Program-made: the position numbers and the translations under genes
Shown here: piece after piece, positions 21,763 to 34,546 of the stretch
How the letters are laid out: each line of letters starts with the position of its first letter
Position numbering within the stretch: position 1 is the stretch's first letter
The notes under the pieces: generated by a model
Seen by the model: only the letters and a program-made list of their open reading frames with translations
The model's database searches: none
What the model was told of the DNA's origin: nothing
Assembly: GCA_964019415.1 (NCBI GenBank)
Contig: OZ025871.1
Location: 4,370,129-4,434,128, forward strand
Direction: 5' to 3'
DNA from: Ianthella basta
Lineage: Eukaryota; Porifera; Demospongiae; Verongiida; Ianthellidae
DNA length: 64,000 bases

Positions 21763-22560
21763 TTAGTACAAGGCCCTAGATAGGAGACAGTTTGTTAGTG
21801 TAGTCTTTCTGGATGTATCTAAAGCTTTTGATACAGTTAGTCACAATCTTCTCTTGGACAAGCTCTCCAAACTTGGTCTCTCTCCATCTGCCATCTCTTG
21901 GGTCAAGTCCTACCTTTCTGATCATTGTCAGGTCACCTGTGTTAGTGACTCCTTCTCTTCTCCCGGTTTTCCTTCGTCTGGTGTTCCACAAGGCTCTGTG
22001 CTTGGTCCTTCTCTTTTCTCTGCTTTCATCAATGATCTTCCTTCGGTCTTACCAGCTGATTCTGTTGTCCTCTTTGCTGACGACACTGCTATCTATATCA
22101 TTAGTAGCAATCTTGCTCCCCCGAACACTTCTCTCCAACAACATGTGGATGCAGCCAACTTGTGGATGACCAGCATTGGGTTCTGTCTGAATGCTAGCAA
22201 AACGAAATCAATGCTGATTCACTCCAGGAGACGAAAGCTGGAAACTGGTCTGAACATTCATGTAGATGGTGTGGCTGTTGAGCAGGTGCAGGTGCACAAG
22301 TACCTTGGTGTTGTCCTCAACGATTCTCTAACTTGGAGTGATCATGTACACATGGTCTGTAGAAAGGCAAATTGAAGCCTTAATCATCATTAATCTTCTT
22401 TGTACACTCTCTTGGTTTCTCCCTCCCTCTCTTCTTCTCATCTATCTCAAATCTTATGTCCTTCCCCACTTCGATTACTGTGATGTTGTGTGGTCAAGCT
22501 GCACTCAAGAAGAATCACGTCGGCTGGAATCTCTTCTCAACTTTGGGTGTAAGTGTGCAT
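21763..22560 (+). mobile_element. LINE reverse transcriptase fragment (CR1/Jockey-like), 5'-truncated
   Basis: The frame carries RT motifs in order: VVFLDVSKAFDTVSH, GLSPSAISWVKSYLS, SSGVPQGSVLGPSLFSAF, and the catalytic FADDTAIY. After them come CLNASKTK and YLGVVLNDSLTW, then a frame change near 22370 and SYVLPHFDYCDVVWSSC. Endonuclease and ORF1 parts are absent. It lies in the long intron between the CARD and NACHT exons, in the same direction as the gene. Confidence 0.85.
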
Positions 22561-22629
22561 AGTTTGTTAGCCATCTATAGCTAGCAAGCTATTTCAATAA
22601 CTGTTTTAATTTCTTAATGTCATTGGACT

Positions 22630-22900
22630 TATCTGAAAACTTCACTGAATACGGAATCTCGAGCCCTCCTTGAGGTAGATCGAAAGTATATCGTTGTCTA
22701 TCAGTGACAGTACACTGAATGGAGCCTCCTCGCCTCAGAAAGAGCGAGCAGACGCGGGAAGTCTTCTTAGGTAGGTGTCCTTTGCCTCCTTCACCGCCAC
22801 AGCATGCCTGTCCTTAGTGTTTCCTGGCCCTCTTTTGCAATCAAGCACTTCCCCATCAGCAGCCTTCCAGGTGTTACGATTCACATGAAAGCCACGTACA
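22630..22900 (-). pseudogene. HIRAN-like domain fragment
   Basis: On the minus strand: LYVRGFHVNRNTWKAADGEV, DRHAVAVK, then after a one-base frame change KGHLPKKTSRVCSLF, LRRGGSIQCTVTD and FDLPQGGLEIP. The pattern DxxAVAV...GHLP...S....L..GG is that of HIRAN-type domains found in many copies in invertebrate genomes. The frame change shows it is broken. It is antisense in an NLR intron. Confidence 0.55.
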
Positions 22901-24448
22901 TAGAGATCCCTTTCCTATTCCTCCATTCTCTCTGCGTACGTGACTAAATTTTGTGTTGAAATGTTTTGTGGTTGCCACAGACCACGAAAATATTTCATGC
23001 AATAATTTATGACCCAGAAATTTTCACAAACACAAAAATTTCCTGAATACAGTATGTTGTGCATTGAACAATGCCATCCTTGTCTGTCTGTGTCTGTCTG
23101 TGCCTTTCCAAGAATTACCACTTGGGCATTTAATGTCGTATTACCAACTTCATTTGCAGTGGTAATTTGATGCAATATCCTTATTAGTACAGATCATGAT
23201 AGAGTTGTACAGCTGTTCCTAATTTTCTCTTTGCGGTACCTGTCTGGCTCTGATCAAGCTGAGCCTTCTGAAGAATCATGTGAACTTACAAAGATCAAAA
23301 TTGGGCACACAGAAGTTGCATTATTTACATAGGGCATTACCACATGCTTATACCTCATATGCAGAGGTTAAAGGGCTGTCAATGCATGATGTTGATGACA
23401 ATACACTAACTCTCTGTAAGCCCTACACTGGTTAAGCAAAATATCCACTGGGCAAGGCTGCTCTATAGGTAAATTGGACATTGGAATATAGGATTGGATT
23501 GGATAAAGTCATTACTAATATGTTCCTGAAGGGAGAGGGGATTGTGAGTACAGCATGGGCACCTGAGTTGTTCAAAGATAGCCATACCGATTGATTGTTT
23601 GCACTAGCACATGGGTCTCTATAATCCACTTTTCAAATTGTCCTGCTTGTTTTCTGTCCCCACGTGATGATGCACATTCTCAGTCGTCTATTGACAAAAT
23701 TACTGGTTTGTCTGTCTTACTGTACTCTGCAGATGACAGAGGAGGAGAAATAGGGCAGCCAGGTGGAGTGTCTACCTTGCCATCTTGTAGAGAAATGGAG
23801 GTTAGCCCAGCTGAAGTGTAAGGGTTTCTGATATGTCTGTGTTTATTAGGTGTGTGGGTGTATGTGCCTTCCACCATCATCAATAGAAGGATATTACTAA
23901 ATGTTTTGTTGCTGTATTCAACTTACTTCATAATTTTGTGATTGACCTGTTCATGTGCTGAATTTTGAGTGCAAGTTAATTATTGGGTGATTAGCCGTAA
24001 TGGAATTGGTTCTCTGTTTATTCTGTGCATCCTGTTGCCATTACAACTTTTATATGATTTCTAAATCTTGTAGACTTGTCTTAAGCTTTAGCGCTGGAGT
24101 CTAGATCCGATAGTCATCCTCCGTAAGCAGAGTATGCGGAGGTCTAAAACCAATAGATCCCTCAGACACAATGTGACATCATTATAGAATGACTTGAGGC
24201 ATTAATTGCTACGAGCAAGACACCATTTTGCAATATGTACGTAACACACGATTTGACCTTCATTCTCCACCTCACCCTAACCCTAAGACCACACCACAAA
24301 ACAGCAAAGCCATCTGGGATGGGAGACTAGCCCTCCACCATATTTAGAGCACTTACCACTTCTAGGAATTGCAAGCCTTACAAAGATTACCCTGACCCAT
24401 ATGCATGCAGTTAGCACTCGGACTCCGTATGTAAAAACTACAGATACA
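22901..24448. other. Intron sequence, no exon recognised
   Basis: It contains short frames only. A patch at 23640-23820 is open but has no matching splice sites. Confidence 0.4.
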
Positions 24449-25420
24449 AGGGTGTGTAAAAATTTTTCTACAAGGACAAGGACAGATATGTAGGGATGGT
24501 GGCATGTGCATGGTAAAACCACCTGGCAGAAAACCCCTCATGAACAAGGAGGGACTTGTTCCATGCTACAACACAGATCAGCATCCGCTGACTTCTATTC
24601 ACTTTGGATACGCTTTCACCATCCCTATATACACCTGGCAATATTTTGCCACCCCCCCTTGAGCATCATCCCCCTTAGGCCACTGGGTAGATCTGGCCAT
24701 GCATATCAACGATTTCTCTACCTTGCTGTGCTCTGCAATGCTACCTGCTTTCCCTTACCACCAGGTTGGTTCCTGCAAATGACTTATGTTTCTACCTTGC
24801 TGTGCACTACAGCTATCTATTGCATGACCCATGCATTTTTGTAGGGTTAGCATTAACATGCAGCTATCCGTCTCTTGCTCTGTCATGATAGCTGACATTA
24901 TGACAAATGAGCAAGCCATACTGAATGCTCCTGCTGTTCACTACTCTGCTGGCTGCAAATCCTCACACCAACGTTTAGTGCTTACCTCTATAACATCATT
25001 CACCTTGTTCACCTCCTGGTCAACACTTGTGAGGTTCACACTCCTTAGCTATGGATATAGCCTTTGGCCTGTCCACATGCACCTGCAGCTACATATGTAA
25101 CTAGGTGACTTGCAATTCATTGCTTTTCCTCCATTTTCTTTCTCTTATGTGTACATATGAATTGGTGGTATACAGATGAAAATGAATAGCTGGGATGGAC
25201 GTGCAGTAGTAAGAGGCACAACAAAATGTTGCTAGATATAGGATGGTGAAAATGTATCCAAAGTGTCTTGAAGTCAGCAAACGTTGACCTGCGTTGTAGC
25301 ACGAAAAGGGGCCCCTCCTTGTTCCTAAGGGTTTTCCGCCAGACAGTTTCCATGAACACGCGCCACAATTCCTACATTTGTCCTTGTTTTTGTAGGAAAC
25401 TTGTTTTGTAATACACACCT
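24449..25420. repeat. Large inverted repeat, arms about 205 bp
   Basis: 24449-24655 is matched in reverse by 25213-25420. Shared words are AAGGACA, GGAAAACCC, GAACAAGGAGGG, GCTGACTTC and CACTTTGGATAC. The arms are diverged and the 560-base centre has no recognised coding. It may be two head-to-head copies of one element or a foldback element in the intron. Confidence 0.65.
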
Positions 25421-26069
25421 GCCACTTAAATGCTGCCCAATCGGCATCTGAAGGGATTTAGAGTGCTCTGTACTTGGGCACTTTGTGCCATTAAACTGTT
25501 ATAGTTTGAAGTGTGAAGGAATGCAATAAGGAATGCAATTGCATGCAGTGATTGCTGAATCAAAGATTATTTTGTTGAATTTGCTGCCTACAGTATACAT
25601 ACAATTTGGCACAGTGAGCATTTTTAACTGATGACTACACTTCTGCTATAGTTAGGGTTGATAGTTTAGAATACTGATGGTTGTTTGCCAGTGCTTATGG
25701 ATGAGACCTAGTAAACCATATTTTCTGCAAAGCTGATATGCAGATGCTATGCAGGTATGCTTATATTGCAGATCAAATGCGTACGCATCCATTTACTCCT
25801 AAAGCTTTTCTATACAAAATCCATACCATGCAATCCTCCAAGGCCCTTTAAATATATAGCATAAGAGCATATATATATATAGTTACTACTTCTGCCTATT
25901 AGATTAAGTCATTGCTGTGAATTAGTTAGACAGTCATCTATTATCAATGAAAACTCTAAGTAGATATTTGATAAAGCCAGATAGTCAGTACCTTAGACTG
26001 TCAATAGGCATAGGAAGTGGGGTTGTGGGGGTGGTGAGGGGAATAGGTCTACCAGTGGCACATGTCCCA
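25421..26069. other. Intron sequence, no feature recognised
   Basis: AT-rich, with a short TATATA run at 25871-25880. No splice-site-bounded open frame was seen. Confidence 0.4.
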
Positions 26070-26073
26070 TTAA

Positions 26074-27501
26074 AGGTCACTGTTTGTCATGATAGATTAT
26101 TGTCTAAAACCACCGAAAATCGCTGTTAGAGCGCTTCGAAATTCCCTGGTAGAGCGATAATGGCTCACTTCCGGAAAATCGGCCGAAGAAATCCACCATA
26201 TTGCTGTGATGTCACAGTAGGCTTGCCGTACACTTGTGTCTATGTTTGAACGTGTCACACGCTGTGTGGGAAGACTGGCTATTCACGTCCCTCTTGCTGA
26301 TGAACTCGCACTGATGCATCACAAATGCGTTGCTGGAGGATGTAGTAGGGCCAGTGGAGGCATAGATCTATGGGTGGAGGCAACGGTCGCTGCTTCATTT
26401 CCCAAAGAGCGATAGTCTGAAGAAGCGGTGGCCAGCAGCTGTTGGCAGGGTCTTTCTATGCTTGGTAAGACTCTCCCGTGTGTTAGAGTGCCTTTCGGAT
26501 TGCGACTGATGCCCTACCTGCCATTTCGCTGTTTCTTGGTGTAAATATTCTAGCAACAACCACTTTGCTCACTCTAGTACATCCGTCAGAATCCGAATGG
26601 CGCTTTAACTTACAGGAGAGTCTTTCCTAGCACAGAGAAAGCCAATCGAGAAGACGCCAAATCGCTACAAAGGTCCTGTGGTGAAGTACTAATTCAGTAT
26701 ACAGATTGCTACAAAAGACGAAAAAGGCGCCCCAGGGCCATTTCGATGCCCCCACCTCCTGGTGTTCTGCGCAGCCGTTCTCGGTAGAGAGCAGGGGACG
26801 GTTTTTCCTCTGAAGTCAGAACCTTTTGCTGTGACCAGAGCTTGTGTGTGCCCTACTACCTAGCAAGTAGGAGTAGAGAGATACTTACGTCTCGCGATGT
26901 GCGAGCCAGTGACCTGAAATACGTGCCGAGTGCTCCGAAATATGTTTTCGGCACACTTCGTATTTCAGCTGTTACGCCTTGTAGGAGGTGACAAATCAGC
27001 TCTAGGCTAGTGTACCATCTCTGATTCGTATGCTCTTGTAACAGTCCAAGAATGGTGCAAATCGACATTTGTAGGGCTGAGAACGGGCGTCACCCTATTG
27101 GTCGTGTCGCAAAATTAATGTCGTGCCATACGGCTGCGCAACCCGCATGCCCAGATCTATTTCAGAATCAGCAGGGGTATCTCCTTCATTGTCTCAAGAA
27201 GTTTCGCCCTCATCTTAAGATAAAGACTCGCAGGAGATAACGATTTCTTGTTCAGTCCGTTGCCTGGCCTACTCTCCTCCATACTTGTGCAAACATTCCA
27301 GAGCCTACTATGACATCACGACGTTTTAGCATTGCTGCCACCGGAATACCGGAAACGCCCACGCATAATTGGTCTTTTTTGCAACTTTGCACCCTCGTAA
27401 CTTCCCCATCGTGAGGCAGGGCACACTGAAATGGGTATCATTGAAGATGTTTCACAAAGCACTATCAATATAAAAATTTAAAAAAATGCGACAGTGGACC
27501 T
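26074..27501. mobile_element. Kolobok-like element flanked by TTAA, second copy type
   Basis: The ends are AGGTCACTGT and ACAGTGGACCT, flanked exactly by TTAA (26070-26073 and 27502-27505). The interior is CpG-rich. Near 26318 it reads CVAGGCSRASGG and, in another frame, FPKSDSLKKRWPAAVGRV, both in the order of a THAP domain. A 62-codon frame at 27052-27240 (SRAENG-like: CRAENGRHPIGRVAKLMSC) is uninterrupted but unidentified. AGG ends, TTAA duplication and a THAP start together point to Kolobok. Confidence 0.7.
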
Positions 27502-27999
27502 TTAAATCTTTACCTCAAGAATGTGCCCCACTTAGGCAGATTGTTTGTTATAAGCAATACACTTACAATATAACAGTGATTTAGCCTATAATTGATTGGT
27601 ATTAGCTTGCCTGTTCAGTAATTAAATTTCTTACGTAGAATACCTTGTAAATCGTCTCATGACTCCTATATTTGTACAATTTGAAAGTTAAAATTGGTTT
27701 CTCTATTCCAACCTAGCTGTAGTTGGCCATTTTTGAGTGAATTTGAAAAGGGCTCACTTGGCGCTATTTGTTGATTTTGAGTTAGCGGTACTGGGTAGAA
27801 GCACAGTAGATGAGCTCTTCATTGAACTTTGTTGCGCTTCAATAGCTGTTCCCATTCCCGAGATATGCTCGCTTAAAGTGCGAAAATGCGCCCGATGCAA
27901 GTATGAGAAAATGGCCCGTAACCCTACCGTTATTATATCCATAAATATGGCGACGGCGTAACTATTCTTTCTGGTTTGAACCACAGGAAAGGACTACAG

Positions 28000-28079
28000 T
28001 TTTGGTCAGACTTGGCCAAGACTTACAGACAGACCTGCCTACCTACAGAATTGGCCAGGGTGTTGAGACAATACCACAG
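28000..28079 (+). CDS. NLR gene model exon 7, linker
   Basis: With the acceptor GACTACAG, the frame enters in phase 1 (fitting exon 6) and leaves in phase 0 at CACAG|GTATGA (fitting exon 8). It reads VRLGQDLQTDLPTYRIGQG. An alternative acceptor 13 bases upstream (27985-27986) would need a different donor for exon 6 (for example 21641). It is a short linker between the CARD and NACHT. Confidence 0.4.
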
Positions 28080-29341
28080 GTATGAAAGACACAAAATTCG
28101 AATTTACTGAAAACATCACTCGGTTGTATGTTTTCGTCTGTAGTGACACTTTATACATTGCGACAAGTGGCCCCTTTTGTCAAATCCGCTCACATTTTGT
28201 GCATGTGACTAACACCTGGTAACCATGATTGTGTAAAAATCAGACCATGTGCATGCATTTCCTATGGTACCCCCCATTGATTTTGACCTTCCTACACTCC
28301 TGCCATCATATGACTAGACTGCGTGTAAAGTGACTGTGTATAGTACCCAAATTGCCAAGCCACACTTGTTACATCATAATGCATAACTTACAGTACAATA
28401 CATTGTACAATTTCTTGTCCAATTGCACAATGCACGTCATGCGATGTATAATACACATTGTTACATGATGAAGCCATACAACAAAGGAAACAACTGTGCG
28501 TTATTTTGGCAAATGCACTGGATAACGCACAGTTGCCTTATTTGGAAGTGTATAACGCATTGTTTGTTTTATGATGCACTGCTTTGAAAGGGGCTCTTAT
28601 TGACATATCCAATCATTTTCTAGCCTTATGTAAACGTTATGTCTGCTGTTTTAGCAAAATCCCTTTGATATTCAGCACCTTGTGAACTTTCACATGAACT
28701 TTGGCTCCTCAATGATGAGTGCATGACACCTTTAGAGTATGGTCTTCCCCAAGAATTTATGCCTATAGCACAGCACTGCACATGCATGTTTGATGGCAGA
28801 GACTTGGAATTGTGCATGCAATATCTGTAGTGTTTTCTGAATGGGATTTTAGCGTGTAAGAAGGTCCCTCCACTCTGCAAGCTCTACAGACCTTCCAATC
28901 CCATGCAGTCTGCATCCTGCAGGGAAGCTCTGAATTCATACGCCGTTAGGTCTTCAAATCATCTGCCATAGCACTGACTCAAACACCGCGTCGCCCTATT
29001 CAGAAGGAGAGGCCGCTGACAGCCTTTACCTCACTAGGCTTAGCCCTTCACCTTTCTTCGTCAAGAAGAGCATGTTCTCCGGTGTCTATAGTAATTACAG
29101 TCTAGTTCGTTCGGTAAAATGATTCGACGGCAATGGAATTCAAGCGCAAATTGTTTCTGTTCGAACTGTAACAAGCCAGTTATCACATGGCCCCTCGGGC
29201 ATTTCGCTAATTTATCGCACTCAGGCGCTTCACGCCCTAGTCTGATAAATTAGCCAACGCCCTCGCGGCCATGTTATAACTAATACTTAACCTCTGCTCT
29301 TAATGCTGTTCTTATGTGCTTGATCTTGCTTCTCCATTCAG
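28080..29341. other. Intron 7 with two hairpin elements
   Basis: 28490-28534 pairs AACTGTGCGTTAT with ATAACGCACAGTT. 29172-29285 pairs AGTTATCACATGGCC and CTAATTTATC with GATAAATTAG and GGCCATGTTATAACT, a MITE-like hairpin with CpG-rich arms ending about 55 bases before the NACHT exon. No further exon was recognised. Confidence 0.6.
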
Positions 29342-30992
29342 CAATTTTCCAAGACATTACAGGATCATTATGCAAAGATAAAGGTAGTGGATGACAAATG
29401 GCGTAAACATCAGTCAATGGAGTTTGTCAAATTGTCTCTCTCTCGCTTTAAACTGGACTTTGAAGATGAACAGAAGAAGTTTGTTGAAGCTATTTCTGAA
29501 CCAGAAGGAGTGGACAAAGTATATACTGTGGTGAAGAATGCTAAGATTGTGTATGAGGACATCCCAGCCATGGTAAAGAAGTTGAAGCTTGTTGTGATCA
29601 GTGGTGCTCCCGGTGTGGGTAAGAGCACACTGGCCAAGAAACTTTGCCAAGATATATCGAACAAGATTAGTGAACATGGATATAATCTGGTGCTGTTGGT
29701 GGAGCTGCGAGACATGATCGCTTTCAAAGACCTCGATGTGCCTTTTGAACTACACCATCTTCTACAGTTATTCTGCAATACAAAGGCCAAAGCAACTAAT
29801 ATTGCAAAAGAGATGCTGGCTACTGGTGGTAGAGGCATCCTTCTCATTTTTGATGGATATGATGAACTTCTACAGGAACTTCGTGAATCTCCTTTTTTCC
29901 TCAATCTACTCATACACTCCCCAAGATCCCCTCTGCCTGAATGTGATGTAGTGCTGACATCACGCTCCATCGTTACAAGTCAAATCTACCACCAATTTCA
30001 AAGTTCTAGCATTGCATGTGATTTTGTGAATATTGAAGTGCTTGGGTTTACCAAAGGACAGATAAATCGCTATGCCCAACTGTACTTTAAAGAAGAAGGG
30101 AAGCCAGAATTGAAAGATTCATTTGCAGAGAGAATCAGTATGCTACCTCAGATTAGGAGTCTGTGTTCCATCCCTATTGTTTTATCTATCATTTGTCGAG
30201 TGTACCTGAAATACAATGACCTACCATCTACATTATCAGCTGTCTATGAAAGGTTTGTAATTGACAAGCTGCTAGTCAACTCTGTTATTGCGGGTAGGCC
30301 TGGATGTGTTCAGTCTCTGCTGGACCTACCTGACGATCATACATTTTACAGCCTTTGTGAAGTTGCATTTTTGCGAGTCAAGGAGCAGAAGGTAGTCTTT
30401 TTGATGGATGATGACCAGAAGGTGGGAATTTCTTCAGCATACTCTGACAGAGCTAATGGATGTGGGCTGCTAACAGCAAGACCAGTTAATGAGTTTGGTT
30501 TTGCAGTAGTTGCAGTTGACAGTTTCTACTTTATCCATTTGACAGTGCAGGAGTTCCTCAGTGCCATCCACATCTCTAGACTGGACATTGCAGCTCAGAA
30601 AGAGATCTGGAGTGAGTACCTTGGACAGCCCCACATGGCCCAAGTATGGAAGTTCTATTGTGGAATCACCAGACTGGAGAATTTTGAAGCTTTGCAGCTG
30701 AACTCAGAAGTTTGTAATAAAGAGGTCTTAGTGCAGTCTCTCTTTGAGTCACAGAATAGTGCTGTGACTAAAGAGGCAATGCAAGCAGCTTTCGGTGACA
30801 GCCCAGAAGTGAAGCCAAGGAGTCCATACAGTGCAATTGCCTATGGTTACTGTTTGCAGCAACACAAGAGCATGAAGGAGCTCAACGTCTTGTGTGCAAA
30901 AAGTGTGCGTATTCATCTTGGCAACCTTCTCTCTCCTGTGCTTCAGACAGCTTCTGGTTTGCACTTGATACTTCGTAACTGTCACCCTAAAG
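29342..30992 (+). CDS. NLR gene model exon 8: NACHT ATPase domain
   Basis: A single 550-codon exon, entry phase 0 after CTCCATTCAG, exit phase 1 at AAAG|GTGAGC. The P-loop GAPGVGKST is at 29603-29629, the Walker B ILLIFDGYDEL at about 29837-29869 and the sensor TSRS at about 29957. A winged-helix-like part follows, with the conserved FIHLTVQEFLSA word near 30530, and the end (LHLILRNCHPK) begins the LRR part. NACHT proteins bind ATP and oligomerise on sensing microbes or stress. All catalytic residues visible are intact, so it looks functional. The frame stays open past the donor to 31072, which could serve a short isoform. Confidence 0.95.
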
Positions 30993-32738
30993 GTGAGCAT
31001 AGGATGCATGCAATTGACTGTCTCCACTGTGTGTTGCAATTATTCAGTACATGTATAATACTATTCACCTAGACTTGTGACAGTGTGTACTAATGAATCG
31101 TTCATTAATTCCACTGTGAGTGCTAGTTATTGATGCTGTATCATTCACCAGGATTGCTGGCTCCTTTTATATATCAAATCTGTGTAGGTAGCATATTTGG
31201 TTTGCCTTACCTTAGTTAATTGATGTATTTATTGTGTGACTGTGAATTATGGATGATATTCACTTTCACTGATGGCTGAGATAATAGCGCTTAGCGCTGA
31301 CTGATCACAGTGGAGTTGCCTTTGAGGAATGTATATATAGCTGATTTTGAACCACTTAGCTACAGTGTGCCTTTAAACTCAATGTAATATTTTGGCAACA
31401 GATAATTATTGTTAATGAATGTGTATGTATTCAGCTACTTCTACATATGATAGCATCAACTGTGCTGTTTGTCTTTACTATTCTAACAGCTGTTCCATCT
31501 CAAATGAACCTGATAGTAAAATGTATAGCTTAATGTCTTTTGCTTTAGTGATACATCTGAAACTGGATGCAGTTTATTCCCGTATCTCTCTCTACTAGAG
31601 AACTTTAGATTCTTTTACTAGTAACACGTAACCTGTAACCGCAGTCACAGGTCACACATTTCTGTGAATATGAGGATAAGTTCGCTTTAGATTTCCCGCA
31701 CGCACAACCTGTAATGTGTAAGAAGCCTTTGTTTACTTAGCTCACACAGCTAATCTAGAAGTATCTCTTGCAGATGAGATGTAGAAGACAAGTTGCATAC
31801 TCCTATACGATGAAAGGAGACAGCAGCAACGAGGAGGGCGTTTTTGGAATGCCTTGTATGCGCCCAAAGTCCGGTCAAACGAAACTCTTTTTTGCTCCAA
31901 AATCTTGGTGCCGCTATATCTGCCCAGTCTTGAAGCTTGCTGCGACGGCAGGAGATCACTTCACGGGCGAGAGCCAGGTCGTGCTTCAGTTCTGGCCACC
32001 AAAATAGAGGCATCTTCCAAGTTTTCTATAAAAAAGAGCAGTTGCAGAAGGGATCTGAAAGCGCTTTCTCCAATCAAGGTGTCAGAGCAGAGGTTGGGTT
32101 GTACTGTAAGAAAGATGGTACATGAGAAAGCTGTGTTATCCGCCGTGTACATGCACAGGTAAATGGTATAGGCGTAGAAGCTGGTCTACAGGTTGATAAC
32201 GTGTAGCACGTAGTGGTGACTTGCGGTTTGCGGTTGCGCACGTGACTTTCCCACACTTTACAGGTTAGGCGTAGGTCAAATTACACAAATCTAAATGTCT
32301 CTAATGTCTGTTGTAAGATTTATGTACAGACTGCAATTATACGTGCTCTGTGTGCAGCTCTCATACACTTGTTAGTGTTGTCAGTGTCTGCTCTGCAATC
32401 GGGCCACTAATAAAATGTTTGGCTCTAGATGCTTAGTAGTGGTTTGCAATGCTGATGGGACCCTGCTGCATGATAGACTGTGTTTGCACATTTTGCTGCC
32501 TGTCTGTCTATAGACTGGAAAGAAGCTAGCGATTGCCTTACATCTTCAGCAGAAGAATTGAGTGCTTCACTTGACTCAAGCATGACAGGTAAACCAGTGT
32601 CCTCAACCTCTTTGTATGAGTGTGTTCAGAGCCATGACGTACAGTCTGGTGGAATGTCTGTTTATTGACTTAGCTGGTCTGCTAACAAGTATAAGGTAGT
32701 GAAACAGCAGAGAGCTGCACTACTCCTGTGACTGAAGT
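30993..32738. other. Intron 8, with SANT-like element fragment
   Basis: No LRR exon was found here. 31740-32160 is CpG-rich and holds the minus-strand fragment listed separately. The remainder is AT-rich and without recognised features. Confidence 0.4.
31750..32152 (-). pseudogene. Possible Myb/SANT-like fragment of a transposon gene
   Basis: On the minus strand one frame reads LFWWPELKHDLALAREVIS, then LQDWADIAA and FRLTG. This resembles the first helix of Myb/SANT-like proteins common in invertebrate genomes (WPEVKHD...LAxEV). The expected later helices are missing or out of frame. Local CpG content is above the surroundings. Confidence 0.3.
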
Positions 32739-33451
32739 GCTGAAGACTTATACCCGCTGTGCACATGTCACTTCTTCAATTTTCAATGTGCAATTTTGAT
32801 CTCCATATATTTGCTTCTCTCTTCTACAATTAAGCTATAATAATCTTGATTAGATTGAAACAAAGATCAGAAGGAAGACTAAGAGTTTTTCTGTAATCCC
32901 ATTTATGACTTTTGTATAAAGTATATTGCTCAATGTGTTTGAGATATTTCACTGTCAAAGGTGACAGGTATGCAGCAAATGCCCTAGCAGTCTGAGAGGA
33001 AGGCTGCAGAAAGTAGAGAATGGTATGATCATTCGAAGTAAAATCTTATTATCTAACTTTTACATGTGGGCTGGAGCTGTAAGCCATTCCATTCCACAGC
33101 TATGGCTTGAAAACTGTTGCAGCTACTACTAGACATCAAAGATGTCGGGTCCTGTGACTTGCTGAAGAAACCATGCATAGCTAATGCCCACATAGAATGT
33201 TTCAATATTTCATTTACTAACCATTTTAATCTCCAGAGAGTGAAAAGCTCCCTCAGTGAAGACTGCTGAGCCAAATTGTCAAGGAAGTGCCATTTAACGT
33301 TCTTGACTAACTGTGTCACATGACCAAATGAAGTAAAGATTGCCTGTGTTGTTGATACATGACCATTAACTTGTAGGACTCTATGGTGCAATAGAGATTG
33401 AGGAATTTAGTCTTCTCTAGTAACTTGTGCATTGTCACCTAAATCCCACAG

Positions 33452-33581
33452 ATGATCACGTACACAGAAAAGTGGCATGTGTCAATTTAGACGAAACCCA
33501 ACTTGATGTAGTGTGTGAAAGCATATTCATGTTTAGTCATGTGGAGGATCTGAAGTTTACAGGCATCAAGGACCCCCTGAA
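33452..33581 (+). pseudogene. Duplicate LRR exon with damaged donor
   Basis: It has the same acceptor (AATCCCACAG) and protein style as 34547-34677: HRKVACVNLDETQLDVV and FSHVEDLKF. At the 3' end the sister has GACAG|GTATGG, but here it reads CTGAAGTGCC, so the normal donor is lost. The exon is probably skipped, or uses a weak GT that shifts the frame. Confidence 0.65.
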
Positions 33582-34546
33582 GTGCCTAAGACTTATACTT
33601 GCTCTGCACATGTCCGACATTTCTTCAATTTTCAATGTGCGATGAATTTTGATCTCCGTATATTTGCTTCTCTCTCCTACAATCTGACTACGTATAATAA
33701 TCTTGATTAGATTGAAGCAAAGATCAGAAGAAAGACTAAGAGCTTCTCTGTAATCCCATTTATGATTTTTGTAAGAAATATTGCTCAATGTGTTTGAGAT
33801 ATTTCACTGTCAAAGAAGGTGATGGTGAAGGTATGCAGCAAATGCCCTAGCAGTCTGAGAGGAAGGCTGCAGAAAGTAGAGAATGGTATGATCAGTTGAT
33901 GTACAATCTTATTATCTAACTTGAACATGTGAGCTGGAGCAGTAAACCATTCCATTCCACAACTATGGCTTGAAAACAGCTGCCACTGCTGGATGTCAAA
34001 GATGTCGGGTTCTGTGACTTGCTGAAGAAACCATGCATAGCTAATGCCCACATAAAAAGTTTCAATATTTCATTTACTAACCATTCTAATCTCTGGTGAG
34101 TGAAAAAAACTCAATGAAGACTGCTGAGCCAAATTGTCAAGGAAGTGTCATTTAACATTCTTGACTAGATGTGTCACATGACCATCTTGTGACAAGTTGT
34201 GCAATGAGAACAACATAATTATACTGGCGAATTTTGCTCCTATACTCTAAACTGGCTGTGAATCATTCAAGGCCAGTTCAGAGTAGGGTAATAGAGTAGA
34301 GTAGTAGAGTAGTGAACATGTTCAGTTGGCTTCAAATTGCCTATTCCCAAGAAGCACAGGACAAGGGAAGCATGTTTGTGGACCATTTCGTGTGCCATTG
34401 TCCATATATTATGTGCAAATGAAGTAAAGATTGCCAGCTAGTGCTGTTGATACATGACCATTAAGTTTTAGGACTATATGGTGCAATAGAGAACGAGTAA
34501 TTTAGTCTTCTCTAGTAACTTGTGCATTGTCACCTAAATCCCACAG

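Noticed and set aside
23085..23105. Short CRISPR-like repetition (CTGTCTGTGTCTGTCTGT)
   Set aside because: It is a simple repeat with no spacers, in a eukaryotic genome.
24255..24290. Telomere-type repeats (CCTAACCCTAAG)
   Set aside because: Only about two imperfect units are present.
29410..29970. A 186-codon minus-strand frame
   Set aside because: It is the reverse of the NACHT exon, whose plus-strand reading has all the ATPase motifs.
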